Shown: positions 1 through 6,884 of the stretch, piece by piece
Numbering within the stretch: position 1 is the first letter of the stretch
Layout of the letters: every line of letters begins with the position of its first letter
Assembly (NCBI GenBank): GCA_934247855.1
Contig: CAKQKA010000026.1
Location: 1-18,306, forward strand
Source of the DNA: an uncultured Clostridia bacterium
GTDB lineage: Bacteria; Bacillota; Clostridia; Christensenellales; Borkfalkiaceae
Direction of reading: 5' to 3'
Length of the DNA: 18,306 bases
Program-made: the position numbers and the translations under genes
The notes under the pieces: generated by a model
What the model saw: the letters and a program-made list of their open reading frames with translations, nothing else
Databases searched by the model: none
Told to the model about the DNA's origin: nothing

Positions 1-1163
1 GTATGGTCCCGCTCTGGAAAAAGAATAAAGCCGATATCACGAAGGAAGAATACGATGCTTTTTATAAAGAAATGTTCTATGACGGTGAAGCGCCGCTCAG
101 AACGTTGCATTTTTCTATGGAGGGTGCGGTTGACTTTAAGGCGTTACTGTTTATACCGTCCAAGACGCCGTATAACTATTATTCGCGTGATTACGAAAAA
201 GGACTTAAACTCTATACGAACGGCGTGCTTATAACCGATAAGTGTAAAGATTTACTGCCTGATTATTTCAGTTTTGTACGCGGTGTAGTAGATACCGATA
301 TACAGTTGAATTTGTCAAGGGAAACCGTTCAGCAATCGAGGAGTCTGAAAGCGATTGCAGGTTCTATTGAAAAGAAAATCAAACAAGAACTTGAAAATAT
401 GCTCAACGAGGCACGTTCTGAATATGAAGAATTCTTCAAAAATTTCGGTTTGCAGTTAAAGTTCGGTATATATCAGAATTACGGGATGAATAAAGCGGTT
501 TTGCAAGATTTATTACTGTTCAAATCGGTCAAACAAGACAAATATGTAACCTTGAAAGAATATCTTACCGCTATGCCTGAAGATCAGAAATTCATTTATT
601 ATGCAACGGGTAAGTCGGTTGACTCAATTAAACTTATGCCGCAACTCGACAAAGTAACCGAAAAAGGCTTTGACGTTTTATGCATGACGGATGACGTTGA
701 CGAGTTTACCGTTAAATTTATCAATGATTACGAAGGAAAACAGTTCAGGAACGTATCCGGTAACGACTTGGGCATTGAGGACGAAGAAGCTGCCGAAGAA
801 TACAAGGAACTGGCCGACTTTATGAAAGAGACTCTCGGCGATAAAGTTGAAAAGGTACGTATTTCTACGAGAATTAAAAATCACCCGGTTTGCTTCACTG
901 CGGAGGGCGACGTTTCCATTGAAATGGAAAAGGTATTCAATGCTATGCCTAATGCTAACGGGCAGGTAAAAGCTAAAAAAGTTCTGGAACTAAATTCGGC
1001 AAGTCCTGTTGTGAAAAAACTCAATTCTATGTTTGAAAACGACAAAGAAAAGGCAAAAGAATTGACCGACGTTTTGTATCAGATGGCGTGCATTATCGAA
1101 GGTATGCCTGTCGAAAATCCGACGGCGATGACCGATGCGGTTTGTAAATTAATTGCCGATTAA
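1..1163 (+). CDS. htpG: Chaperone protein HtpG (Hsp90), C-terminal part, 5'-truncated by window edge
   Basis: This is the bacterial Hsp90, a cytosolic ATP-dependent dimeric chaperone. Only the middle and C-terminal domains are present, about 386 residues against roughly 620-640 for the whole protein. The N-terminal GHKL ATPase domain lies upstream of the window. The family's middle-domain signatures are visible: PLWKKNKADIT near the start, a KALLFIPSKTPYNYY segment, YEKGLKLYTNGVLI, LLPDYFSFVRGVVDTDIQLN followed by the SRE motif, and later FGLQLKFGIYQN. The ATG at position 3 is an internal methionine and not the true start; bases 1-2 belong to the preceding codon. The C-terminus ends in a typical dimerisation region and carries no eukaryotic EEVD tail. 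A strong terminator follows the stop. The gene is convergent with the aspartate kinase operon. Identification is very secure. Confidence 0.96.
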   Translation, partial: MVPLWKKNKADITKEEYDAFYKEMFYDGEAPLRTLHFSMEGAVDFKALLFIPSKTPYNYYSRDYEKGLKLYTNGVLITDKCKDLLPDYFSFVRGVVDTDIQLNLSRETVQQSRSLKAIAGSIEKKIKQELENMLNEARSEYEEFFKNFGLQLKFGIYQNYGMNKAVLQDLLLFKSVKQDKYVTLKEYLTAMPEDQKFIYYATGKSVDSIKLMPQLDKVTEKGFDVLCMTDDVDEFTVKFINDYEGKQFRNVSGNDLGIEDEEAAEEYKELADFMKETLGDKVEKVRISTRIKNHPVCFTAEGDVSIEMEKVFNAMPNANGQVKAKKVLELNSASPVVKKLNSMFENDKEKAKELTDVLYQMACIIEGMPVENPTAMTDAVCKLIAD

Positions 1164-1185
1164 TAATCTTGCTCGGTTTAAATAT

Positions 1186-1231
1186 AAAAGCCGATTATCC
1201 TGCTTTTTAAAAGTAGGGTGATCGGCTTTTT
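1186..1231. terminator. Bidirectional rho-independent terminator between htpG and lysC
   Basis: The left arm (about 1186-1204, AAAAGCCGATTATCCTGCT) pairs with the right arm (about 1212-1231, core ATCGGCTTTTT) around an A/T-rich loop, with a few mismatches in the inner half. The outer AGCCGAT/ATCGGCT core is perfect. It is flanked by A residues on the left and a T run on the right, so it can stop transcription from htpG (+) and from lysC (-), whose stop codon begins one base beyond it. Confidence 0.85.
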
Positions 1232-2410
1232 CTATTTCAAAATATTTGTGATTGTTCTCTTAAATTCGTCAGGGTTGCTATCTGTGATATACTTTATAGA
1301 AGAGCTTTTTTTGCCATTTGAAAACTTTGTCTTTCTTATTGCCGTTAGCTTATAAATGGTATGGTGTATTTGTGTTGCAGGTGACAATTTTAAGTGAATT
1401 CGCTTGTTGCTTTTATAAATTATCCGACATTGTTTTTGAGTTAATATTATATCATAAACTGTAATTCCGTCAGACATAATAAACTGTAAAACCGTATATA
1501 AAATGTGGAATAATTTTACTTTTTCCGATTTTATTATTACGAGGCAGTTTAATCCGTTTTCAATTTGAATCGATGTAAAATCGTTGTTTTGAGAATGATC
1601 CGATACCGTTGTGAACGATGCGTTGAAATCGAGGCTGTTTTTTATTATCAGGTTAATTTTTTTTCCTGCCAAAAAAGGAATTGCATCCTTGCTGAACACG
1701 TTATTGCCGTGCCGGCATAAGTAAAAAAGTTGGGCATAATTCATTTGTCTTATTGTTTTTTGTTCGGGTATATAACCGGGCGGTATGGTGTATATTCCGT
1801 TGACGTCGGTACAATTAAAATAGTTTTCTGATTTTAAAATATTTGCAAGAATTGCGCCTGTTATGTCTCCGCCGCCCCGCGGAAAAAGTCGGATTTTGCC
1901 ATAGCCGTCGCTTCCGTAAAAACCGCTTGTTATAAATTTTGCTTTCTTTATTTTTCCGATTTCATTCTTTGTTTTTTCATATGAAAAATTATCATCGTCG
2001 AATTTAATAATATCGGATGAATTTATGAATTCTATTCCCGAAAAAAGCGAAAACATTTTACAGGTAAAATATTCGCCGCGGCTTATTATGTAGTTGTCGT
2101 CGCGCCGATAAACGTCTGATAAAAAAATATTCAGCGATTGAAAGTATAAATCGGGCAGGTTGAGCTCTTTACCGATGTTATATAATTTATTTCGGATTTG
2201 ATTTATGACTTTTGTTGCATATTGTACAGACTTTCGTCGGGTTTTACAAAAGTCAATCAGTAAATCGGTTAACTTGGTATCGTCAGAATCTGCTTTTCCG
2301 ATAGCCGATAGGACGATGACACAGTTTTTTACGTCTTTTATATCGGCAAAAACTTTTTTGATTCGTTCGGCTGTAGCAAGAGAACTCCCGCCGAATTTAT
2401 AAACATCCAT
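1232..2410 (-). CDS. lysC: Aspartate kinase, YclM/ThrD-like class, with shortened divergent regulatory region
   Basis: It phosphorylates L-aspartate with ATP, the committed step to lysine, threonine and methionine. The 392-residue protein opens with the family's KFGGSS motif (residues 5-10). It carries a SRGE motif (110-113), GFYGSDGYGKIRLF (163-176), a glycine-rich RGGGDITG (178-185) and TDVNGIY (201-207), the pattern of the YclM-like aspartokinase class. Two changes stand out. The usual RGGSD is RGGGD, and the usual ADPR after TDVxGxYT is IPPG. The C-terminal region after about residue 275 is only about 117 residues and resembles an ACT domain weakly; family members of about 440 residues carry two ACT domains. 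Its ATG lies one base after the asd stop with no clear Shine-Dalgarno sequence, so it is probably translationally coupled to asd. The family call is secure; feedback behaviour cannot be judged from sequence. Confidence 0.9.
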   Translation of the reverse strand: MDVYKFGGSSLATAERIKKVFADIKDVKNCVIVLSAIGKADSDDTKLTDLLIDFCKTRRKSVQYATKVINQIRNKLYNIGKELNLPDLYFQSLNIFLSDVYRRDDNYIISRGEYFTCKMFSLFSGIEFINSSDIIKFDDDNFSYEKTKNEIGKIKKAKFITSGFYGSDGYGKIRLFPRGGGDITGAILANILKSENYFNCTDVNGIYTIPPGYIPEQKTIRQMNYAQLFYLCRHGNNVFSKDAIPFLAGKKINLIIKNSLDFNASFTTVSDHSQNNDFTSIQIENGLNCLVIIKSEKVKLFHILYTVLQFIMSDGITVYDIILTQKQCRIIYKSNKRIHLKLSPATQIHHTIYKLTAIRKTKFSNGKKSSSIKYITDSNPDEFKRTITNILK

Positions 2411-2411
2411 T

Positions 2412-3392
2412 TTATTTGCCGTTGTTCTGGCTTTCTATAATCGTTTTGATTATCTTATACGCGTTATACGCTGCTCCGCGCCGCAGATTGTCGGAAAGAA
2501 CGTAGAAAAGAATTGAGTTTTCTTCCGCCTGTTCTTTGCGTATTCTTCCGATGTATACCTTGTTCGAATTTACCCCGACGGTTGATACGGGATAAATACA
2601 GTTTTCAGGCTCGTCAAGCACGGTTAAACCATCGGCGGTAGCTAATAATGAACGTATATTTACGACATCGAAGTCTTTTTTTAATACCGCGGATACAGCC
2701 AAAGCGTGGCAATTTTTCACAGGCACACGAACGCAAGTTGCGCCGATAGGCAAATCGGGCAATAAAAGAATTTTTCGCAACTCGTCGCGTAACTTATTTT
2801 CTTCGGTGGTGTAACCATATTCGTCAAATTTTCCGATTTGCGGAATACAGGTCGAACGTATGTCGTATTTATATGCGTCGTTCTTGATGCCGTTTAAAGC
2901 TGCTAAGCCTTTCTTTCCGCTGCCCGATACCGATTGATAGGTGCAAATTCTAACTCGTGTTAACCCGTAATATTTATTCAGTAAATATAACGGAATGGCG
3001 CAAATTGCCGTTGAACAGTTGGGGTTAGCGATAAGGTTGCCGTTTACGGGTAAACTAAAATTTATTTCCGGAACGACGAGGGGAATATTGTTCTCAAGTC
3101 TGAACGCCGATGAATTGTCGATAACGTAGCGCGAGTGCCTTTTTGCGGTTTTTGCGTATTTCTTCGATACGTCGGAATCTGTTGCAAGCAGTGTAAAATC
3201 ACAATCGGGTAGTTCGTCCGTTTTTTGCAATATATATCGTTGACCTTTGAAAATAACGGCAGTGCCGCTGCTTGTCATTCCCGAGTATAGATTTAATCGA
3301 GCGATCGGAAAGTTTTCCTCTTCAAGAATTTTCAGAAAAGTTTGTCCGACAAGTCCGCTTGCGCCAACAATATTCAGATTGAATTTTTCCAT
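2412..3392 (-). CDS. asd: Aspartate-semialdehyde dehydrogenase
   Basis: It reduces L-4-aspartyl phosphate to L-aspartate 4-semialdehyde with NADPH, directly after aspartate kinase. The 326-residue protein starts with a Rossmann NADP-binding motif, VGASGLVGQTFL (residues 9-20). It has NPNCST with the catalytic cysteine at C126, TYQSVSGSGKKGL (151-163), and RVPVKNCHALAV (222-233) with the substrate-binding arginine R222 and the acid/base histidine H229. Length and motif order are normal for the family, and the motif set looks complete and active. It sits between the ACT-domain gene upstream and lysC downstream, all on the minus strand and very close together. No Shine-Dalgarno sequence is visible before the ATG. 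Instead a hairpin (3399-3430) ends about seven bases upstream of it, which may affect its translation. Confidence 0.95.
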   Translation of the reverse strand: MEKFNLNIVGASGLVGQTFLKILEEENFPIARLNLYSGMTSSGTAVIFKGQRYILQKTDELPDCDFTLLATDSDVSKKYAKTAKRHSRYVIDNSSAFRLENNIPLVVPEINFSLPVNGNLIANPNCSTAICAIPLYLLNKYYGLTRVRICTYQSVSGSGKKGLAALNGIKNDAYKYDIRSTCIPQIGKFDEYGYTTEENKLRDELRKILLLPDLPIGATCVRVPVKNCHALAVSAVLKKDFDVVNIRSLLATADGLTVLDEPENCIYPVSTVGVNSNKVYIGRIRKEQAEENSILFYVLSDNLRRGAAYNAYKIIKTIIESQNNGK

Positions 3393-3398
3393 AATAAA

Positions 3399-3430
3399 AC
3401 CGTCGATACATTAGTGTATGCACCGACGGT
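3399..3430 (-). promoter_or_regulatory. Hairpin in the ACT-asd spacer, directly before the asd start codon
   Basis: ACCGTCG (3399-3405) and CGACGGT (3424-3430) form a perfect 7-bp stem. Inside it ATACA and TGTAT can form a second stem, with GCAC bulged. On the minus strand the hairpin is followed by TTTTATT and then the asd ATG. The T run is short, so it may act as a partial terminator, an RNA-stability element, or a structure limiting ribosome access. The structure is visible in the sequence; its function is inferred. Confidence 0.55.
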
Positions 3431-3448
3431 AATAAATGGTTTCGTTTT

Positions 3449-3880
3449 TTATTCAAACGCAATAATGTTTGCGCTTTTTACATATTGAATTTGCTTAAGT
3501 TTGCGCGTTAATTCCTGCAGGTTTGCATTTGTATCGCTCATATCGATTGTAATGGTTACGTACGAGTAGTTTTTGATAGGCATTGCCTGGTTTATAGCGA
3601 TTACGTTTGCGTTGTATTCAAAGATAACGTTCAAAACCTTGCTCAGCACGCCTTTTTCGTCTGCCATTTTAAAAGCGAATATGCTCTTTTTGCCGTATTT
3701 GTGCGACGGGCGGAAAACATTATCTTTATACTTGTAAAATGTGGAACGGCTGATTCCTTTATCGATGCAAGCCTGACTGATGCTTTTCTCGCCGCTTTCA
3801 ATGAGTTCTCTTGCTTCTATAACCTTAATCAGGTAGTCGGGTAAAACCGAGGTGCTTACTATAAGATACTTATCATCCAT
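3449..3880 (-). CDS. ACT domain-containing protein, UPF0735 (PheB-like) family, probable amino-acid-responsive regulator
   Basis: This small cytosolic protein of 143 residues matches the UPF0735 layout and length (about 145-150). The N-terminal half has a helix-turn-helix-like segment, SISQACIDKGISRSTFYKYKDNVF (about residues 34-57). The C-terminal half is an ACT domain (about 69-140: KKSIFAFKMADEKGVLSKVLNVIFEYNANVIAINQ and onward), a fold that usually binds amino acids. From memory, relatives often sit beside homoserine dehydrogenase genes in Bacillota. Here it leads an operon with asd and lysC, which fits an aspartate-family regulator. The start is supported by a strong Shine-Dalgarno sequence (CTCCTTTTT on the plus strand at 3891-3899) and by a good promoter upstream. 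DNA binding and ligand are inferred. Confidence 0.85.
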   Translation of the reverse strand: MDDKYLIVSTSVLPDYLIKVIEARELIESGEKSISQACIDKGISRSTFYKYKDNVFRPSHKYGKKSIFAFKMADEKGVLSKVLNVIFEYNANVIAINQAMPIKNYSYVTITIDMSDTNANLQELTRKLKQIQYVKSANIIAFE

Positions 3881-3903
3881 GACGCTTTCACTCCTTTTTA
3901 AAC

Positions 3904-3944
3904 ATTATATACTGTTTTCCATAAAAACACAACTGTTTTAACAG
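3904..3944 (-). promoter_or_regulatory. Promoter of the ACT-asd-lysC operon with candidate operator repeats
   Basis: Read on the minus strand, TATAAT (3904-3909) lies 17 bp downstream of TTGTGT (3927-3932), a good housekeeping-type promoter that ends shortly before the ACT Shine-Dalgarno sequence. The plus-strand octamer ACTGTTTT occurs twice, at 3911-3918 and 3932-3939. The copies are exactly 21 bp apart, two helical turns, and bracket the promoter spacer. The second copy is part of a short dyad, CTGTT-TT-AACAG (3933-3944). This looks like an operator, possibly for the ACT protein itself. Confidence 0.65.
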
Positions 3945-4020
3945 CGCATACGAAAAATGTATATAGAATTTATTTTTAAATACAAATAACCGCTGTGTGT
4001 ATAAAGGTGCGGTAATATGC

Positions 4021-4049
4021 TTTACTATTTTATTTGAATTTGTTAAAAT
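4021..4049 (+). promoter_or_regulatory. Promoter of the HAD phosphatase gene, predicted leaderless transcript
   Basis: TTTACT (4021-4026), a 17-bp spacer and an extended -10 TGTTAAAAT (4041-4049) form a recognisable promoter. The expected start of transcription, about seven bases after the -10, is at or next to the ATG at 4056. No Shine-Dalgarno sequence fits in between. The same arrangement, 25 of 29 positions identical, occurs in front of tig at 6824-6852. Confidence 0.6.
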
Positions 4050-4055
4050 ATAAAT

Positions 4056-4883
4056 ATGAAATGTTTAAAAGAGAATTATTATGATATCGCTATCAGCGAT
4101 TTTGACGGAACGTTGTTTTCTTCAAAGAACGGAATATCCGAAAATGTTTTGAATGTAATTCGTCGGTTCACCGATGCCGGCGGCATATTTTGTATTTGCA
4201 CGGGGCGAATGACTTCGTCTATCGTAAAGTTTTATAAGCAGTACGGATTTACGGGCTATACGGTAAGTTTTAACGGTGCGGAAATATGTAATACGGATAC
4301 GGGCGAAAAGGTTTACAAAGAGCATGTGGATAATGCTACCTGCATAAAGCTTTTGCGTTACGCTGAAGAAAACAAGAAACGCGTTCAGGTTTATCCGAAT
4401 GATATTCTTACCGTAAACGGTTTAAATGACGATTATCGCGCTTATGCGAAGCGGTGCCATGTTGAAATATGCGACGTTGAAGGTTTGGTCAGCGATTTAT
4501 TCGTTGAGAAAGGTTATACGAGCGGAAAAGTTTTGTTTTATACCGACGATTCTACACGCCGGAAAATGCTTGAAGATATAAAAGGCATTGTAGGCGAAAA
4601 TTACGAGGTTATTTGCAGTAATCCCGAACACATAGATATTATGGCAAAAGGAGTGTCGAAGGGAAACGCAGTTTTAAAACTTTGCAAAATGCTCGGTAAA
4701 TCAACCGATAAACTTATTTGCTTCGGTGATGAATCAAACGACGCAAGCATGATTGAGGTTGCAGGGTTGGGTGCCGTTACCGCAAACGGCAGCGAATATC
4801 TTAAATCGATTGCGGATATCGTAATTCCTTCATGCGAGGATGGTGGCGTCGGTTTTGCTTTGGACAAATTTGGAATTAAATAG
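4056..4883 (+). CDS. Cof-type HAD-IIB family hydrolase (phosphatase)
   Basis: This is a cytosolic haloacid-dehalogenase-superfamily phosphatase of 275 residues, a normal length for the Cof/YidA group, which dephosphorylates sugar phosphates, nucleotides or cofactor intermediates. All four HAD motifs are present: DFDGTL with the nucleophile D15 and D17, CTGR with T49, the motif III lysine in SKGNAV (K202), and GDESND (D225, N228, D229) for magnesium. The roughly 110 residues between motifs II and III form the C2-type cap typical of HAD-IIB. The exact substrate cannot be predicted. The ATG at 4056 gives a natural N-terminus five residues before the first strand, and no in-frame methionine nearby offers a better start. 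No ribosome-binding site precedes it, which fits leaderless translation. It is transcribed alone and ends at a terminator shared with rqcH. Confidence 0.9.
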   Translation: MKCLKENYYDIAISDFDGTLFSSKNGISENVLNVIRRFTDAGGIFCICTGRMTSSIVKFYKQYGFTGYTVSFNGAEICNTDTGEKVYKEHVDNATCIKLLRYAEENKKRVQVYPNDILTVNGLNDDYRAYAKRCHVEICDVEGLVSDLFVEKGYTSGKVLFYTDDSTRRKMLEDIKGIVGENYEVICSNPEHIDIMAKGVSKGNAVLKLCKMLGKSTDKLICFGDESNDASMIEVAGLGAVTANGSEYLKSIADIVIPSCEDGGVGFALDKFGIK

Positions 4884-4904
4884 GGCATAAAAGTTATACA
4901 AACG

Positions 4905-4935
4905 AAAAAACATCCCCAAGGAAGGGGTGTTTTTT
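4905..4935. terminator. Bidirectional terminator between the HAD gene and rqcH
   Basis: AAAAAACATCCCC (4905-4917) and GGGGTGTTTTTT (4924-4935) form a hairpin with one bulged T and a short loop. The A and T runs on both sides make it usable from either strand. It lies 21 bases after the HAD stop and 21 bases after the rqcH stop, in convergent orientation. Confidence 0.85.
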
Positions 4936-4956
4936 CATGAAAAAAGTCTGTTAAAA

Positions 4957-6669
4957 CTATTTAATTTCAAGATTGGCGTGAGCATTCGGCGTTACGAATA
5001 CCGTTTTGAAATCGGTGTATATAACGCTTCCGTATTTTGCTTTAGGTTGCTTTTTTACATACTTTTTCAATGTATAGTCAACTGCAACCTTTGCTCCGTT
5101 TTTTGCTTCGCTGAAATATGCACAAATCTCGGCGGCAATGCCTATAATTTCTAGCGGAACGTGTTTTCCGTTACTTTCGATAACAACGTGAGCCGAATGA
5201 TAATCTTTTACATGTAACCAGCAATCGGATGGTTTTGCCGAGGATGTCAGTTTGTCATTCTGGATATTGTTCTTACCTGCTCTTATTTTGAAACCGGAGT
5301 ATTCAAAAGTCCTGAATTCGCTTTTTAGGTTATCGTTTTTCTTATTATTGTTTCTTTCTTTCGATTCTATATATCCGCTTTCTATCAATTCTTCGCGTAT
5401 AAAACCTAAGGACTGTGCGTCGTCTGCTGCCTGAATTTCGGCAAGAACGGACATTGCGTATTCTATTTCGCTTTCGGTTTGCTCTTTTTGCGGTGTAACG
5501 GCTTTCAGCGTGTTTTTAAGTTTTGCGTATTTTTTAAAATATTTCTGAGCATTCCGGTTTGGCGATATGCTCTCGTCTATAGGGATTGACAATTCGGCGT
5601 TGTCGTTGTAGTAATCGATGACGGTTACCGATTTGTCGCCGTGTTTTATTTTGTAAATGTTCGCGGTTATCAGTTCGCCGTATCTTCTGTATTTTTCGGC
5701 ATCTTCGCACGAAAGCAATTTTTCGTTTATTATGGCAAGTTTTTTCTTTTCCTTTTTCAGAGCCGAATTGACGATCGAGGTGAGTTTGTTTTTTGATTCG
5801 GTTCTGTCTCTGATACGCTTTTTTTCGTCGAAAAAGAATGTTTCTGCATCGGTTATATGCTCGAAATAAGTTTTTTCGCCGCTGACGGTAAGGTAATCGC
5901 AAAAGAAATAATCTGTCGGTTTACCGTTTAAAAGTACTACCGTCGGTTTATCGTTATATTCGCTGACGAACTCTATTATTTGTTTTACCGTGCCTTGCGG
6001 GTTCGGAATACCGTGATCAAATGTTGTTTTTCCGAATATGCGGAATATTGCCTCTTTTGCCGTGTATGCCGAAAAACCGACGACGTTCTTAAAGAGATAA
6101 TCGGCTAAATCTCCGCCGGTGAATGAGGCAATGAGTGAAGCGCAGTCGGGTGAAAAAAGACTGACTTTGTCTTGTGAGTGCGGCAGTGCGTATTTTGCGC
6201 CGCTTAGTAGAACGCGTTCTTTGCCCAAATCGAAAACTGCGGGTTTCAGCGTGCCGTTGATAATTTCGTTTTCGCAAAACACCGCGTTGGAGTATTTGCC
6301 CATTATCTCGCAATACAGTTGTTTTTCTACGGGTTCCATAAAGTCGTTTTTACCGTTAAACGCAATACGGATTATTCGTTCGTCTTTGATTGTTTCTATT
6401 GATTTAATCGACGAGCTTAAAAGGTGTTTTCTGAGAAGCATGCAAAATGCGGGCGGCGTTGCAGGGTTTGCTTGCTCAAGCTCGGTTATGCCCACGCGTG
6501 CGCCTAAAGCGTTTACGCAGACCGATATTTTCGCATTGCCGTATTTTGAATAAACGAAAAGTATTATTTCGTCGGGGGCGGGCTGGGTTACTTTATTTAC
6601 TTTTGCGCCGCTGAACAGGTCGTTTAACTCTTTTGCCGTTCTTGATAGTGTAATTGCGTCCTGAGGCAT
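4957..6669 (-). CDS. rqcH: RqcH / NFACT family ribosome quality-control protein (fibronectin-binding A-like)
   Basis: RqcH binds stalled 50S subunits carrying peptidyl-tRNA and directs C-terminal alanine tailing, which marks the nascent chain for proteolysis. Older annotations call it fibronectin-binding protein. The 570-residue length is typical. The N-terminal NFACT-N domain starts MPQDAITLSRTAKELN and contains CEIMGKYSNAVFCE. A lysine/glutamate-rich helical middle (about 295-400) fits the coiled-coil arm. The C-terminal NFACT-R domain has FKIRAGKNNIQNDKLT and DCWLHVKDYHSAHVVIES, then VAVDYTLKKYVKKQPKAKYG. At positions 97-98, where the Bacillus subtilis protein has a functionally important Asp-Arg pair, this one has Glu-Arg (KDERII). 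A GGAG Shine-Dalgarno sequence lies six bases before the ATG. It is divergent from tig, and ClpXP, which degrades alanine-tailed proteins in Bacillus, is encoded nearby. Confidence 0.92.
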   Translation of the reverse strand: MPQDAITLSRTAKELNDLFSGAKVNKVTQPAPDEIILFVYSKYGNAKISVCVNALGARVGITELEQANPATPPAFCMLLRKHLLSSSIKSIETIKDERIIRIAFNGKNDFMEPVEKQLYCEIMGKYSNAVFCENEIINGTLKPAVFDLGKERVLLSGAKYALPHSQDKVSLFSPDCASLIASFTGGDLADYLFKNVVGFSAYTAKEAIFRIFGKTTFDHGIPNPQGTVKQIIEFVSEYNDKPTVVLLNGKPTDYFFCDYLTVSGEKTYFEHITDAETFFFDEKKRIRDRTESKNKLTSIVNSALKKEKKKLAIINEKLLSCEDAEKYRRYGELITANIYKIKHGDKSVTVIDYYNDNAELSIPIDESISPNRNAQKYFKKYAKLKNTLKAVTPQKEQTESEIEYAMSVLAEIQAADDAQSLGFIREELIESGYIESKERNNNKKNDNLKSEFRTFEYSGFKIRAGKNNIQNDKLTSSAKPSDCWLHVKDYHSAHVVIESNGKHVPLEIIGIAAEICAYFSEAKNGAKVAVDYTLKKYVKKQPKAKYGSVIYTDFKTVFVTPNAHANLEIK

Positions 6670-6705
6670 AATATACTCCGAAGATTTGGTCTTGCAATGT
6701 GATTT

Positions 6706-6717
6706 TTGCTATAGCAA
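6706..6717. repeat. Perfect 12-bp palindrome TTGCTATAGCAA upstream of rqcH
   Basis: TTGCTATAGCAA is identical to its reverse complement. It lies 36 bases upstream of the rqcH ATG in the 215-bp divergent rqcH/tig spacer. It could be a regulator-binding dyad or chance in AT-rich DNA. No clear -35/-10 pair for rqcH was found around it. Confidence 0.4.
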
Positions 6718-6823
6718 TAAAACAGGGCTGCTCGTAGTCGGCAGAATTGTTTAATCGCATGACAAATTATATATTAAAAATGAATAAATGTAAAACAAAA
6801 CTAGAAAAACATATAATATTGAC

Positions 6824-6852
6824 TTTACTTTTTTCTATCAATTTGTTAAAAT
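6824..6852 (+). promoter_or_regulatory. Promoter of tig
   Basis: TTTACT (6824-6829), a 17-bp spacer and the extended -10 TGTTAAAAT (6844-6852) precede tig. The expected transcript would start around 6859, leaving a leader of about 26 bases with CAGGAG (6872-6877) as a well-placed Shine-Dalgarno sequence before the ATG at 6885. The last 13 bases are identical to the HAD gene promoter at 4037-4049. Confidence 0.7.
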
Positions 6853-6884
6853 GCTTTAAGCAAAGAATGTTCAGGAGCTAAATC

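Noticed and set aside
3881..4055. Possible lysine or threonine riboswitch or T-box in the leader of the ACT-asd-lysC operon.
   Set aside because: The predicted leader from the TATAAT to the ACT start codon is only about 15-20 bases, too short for a riboswitch or T-box, and no conserved core was seen.
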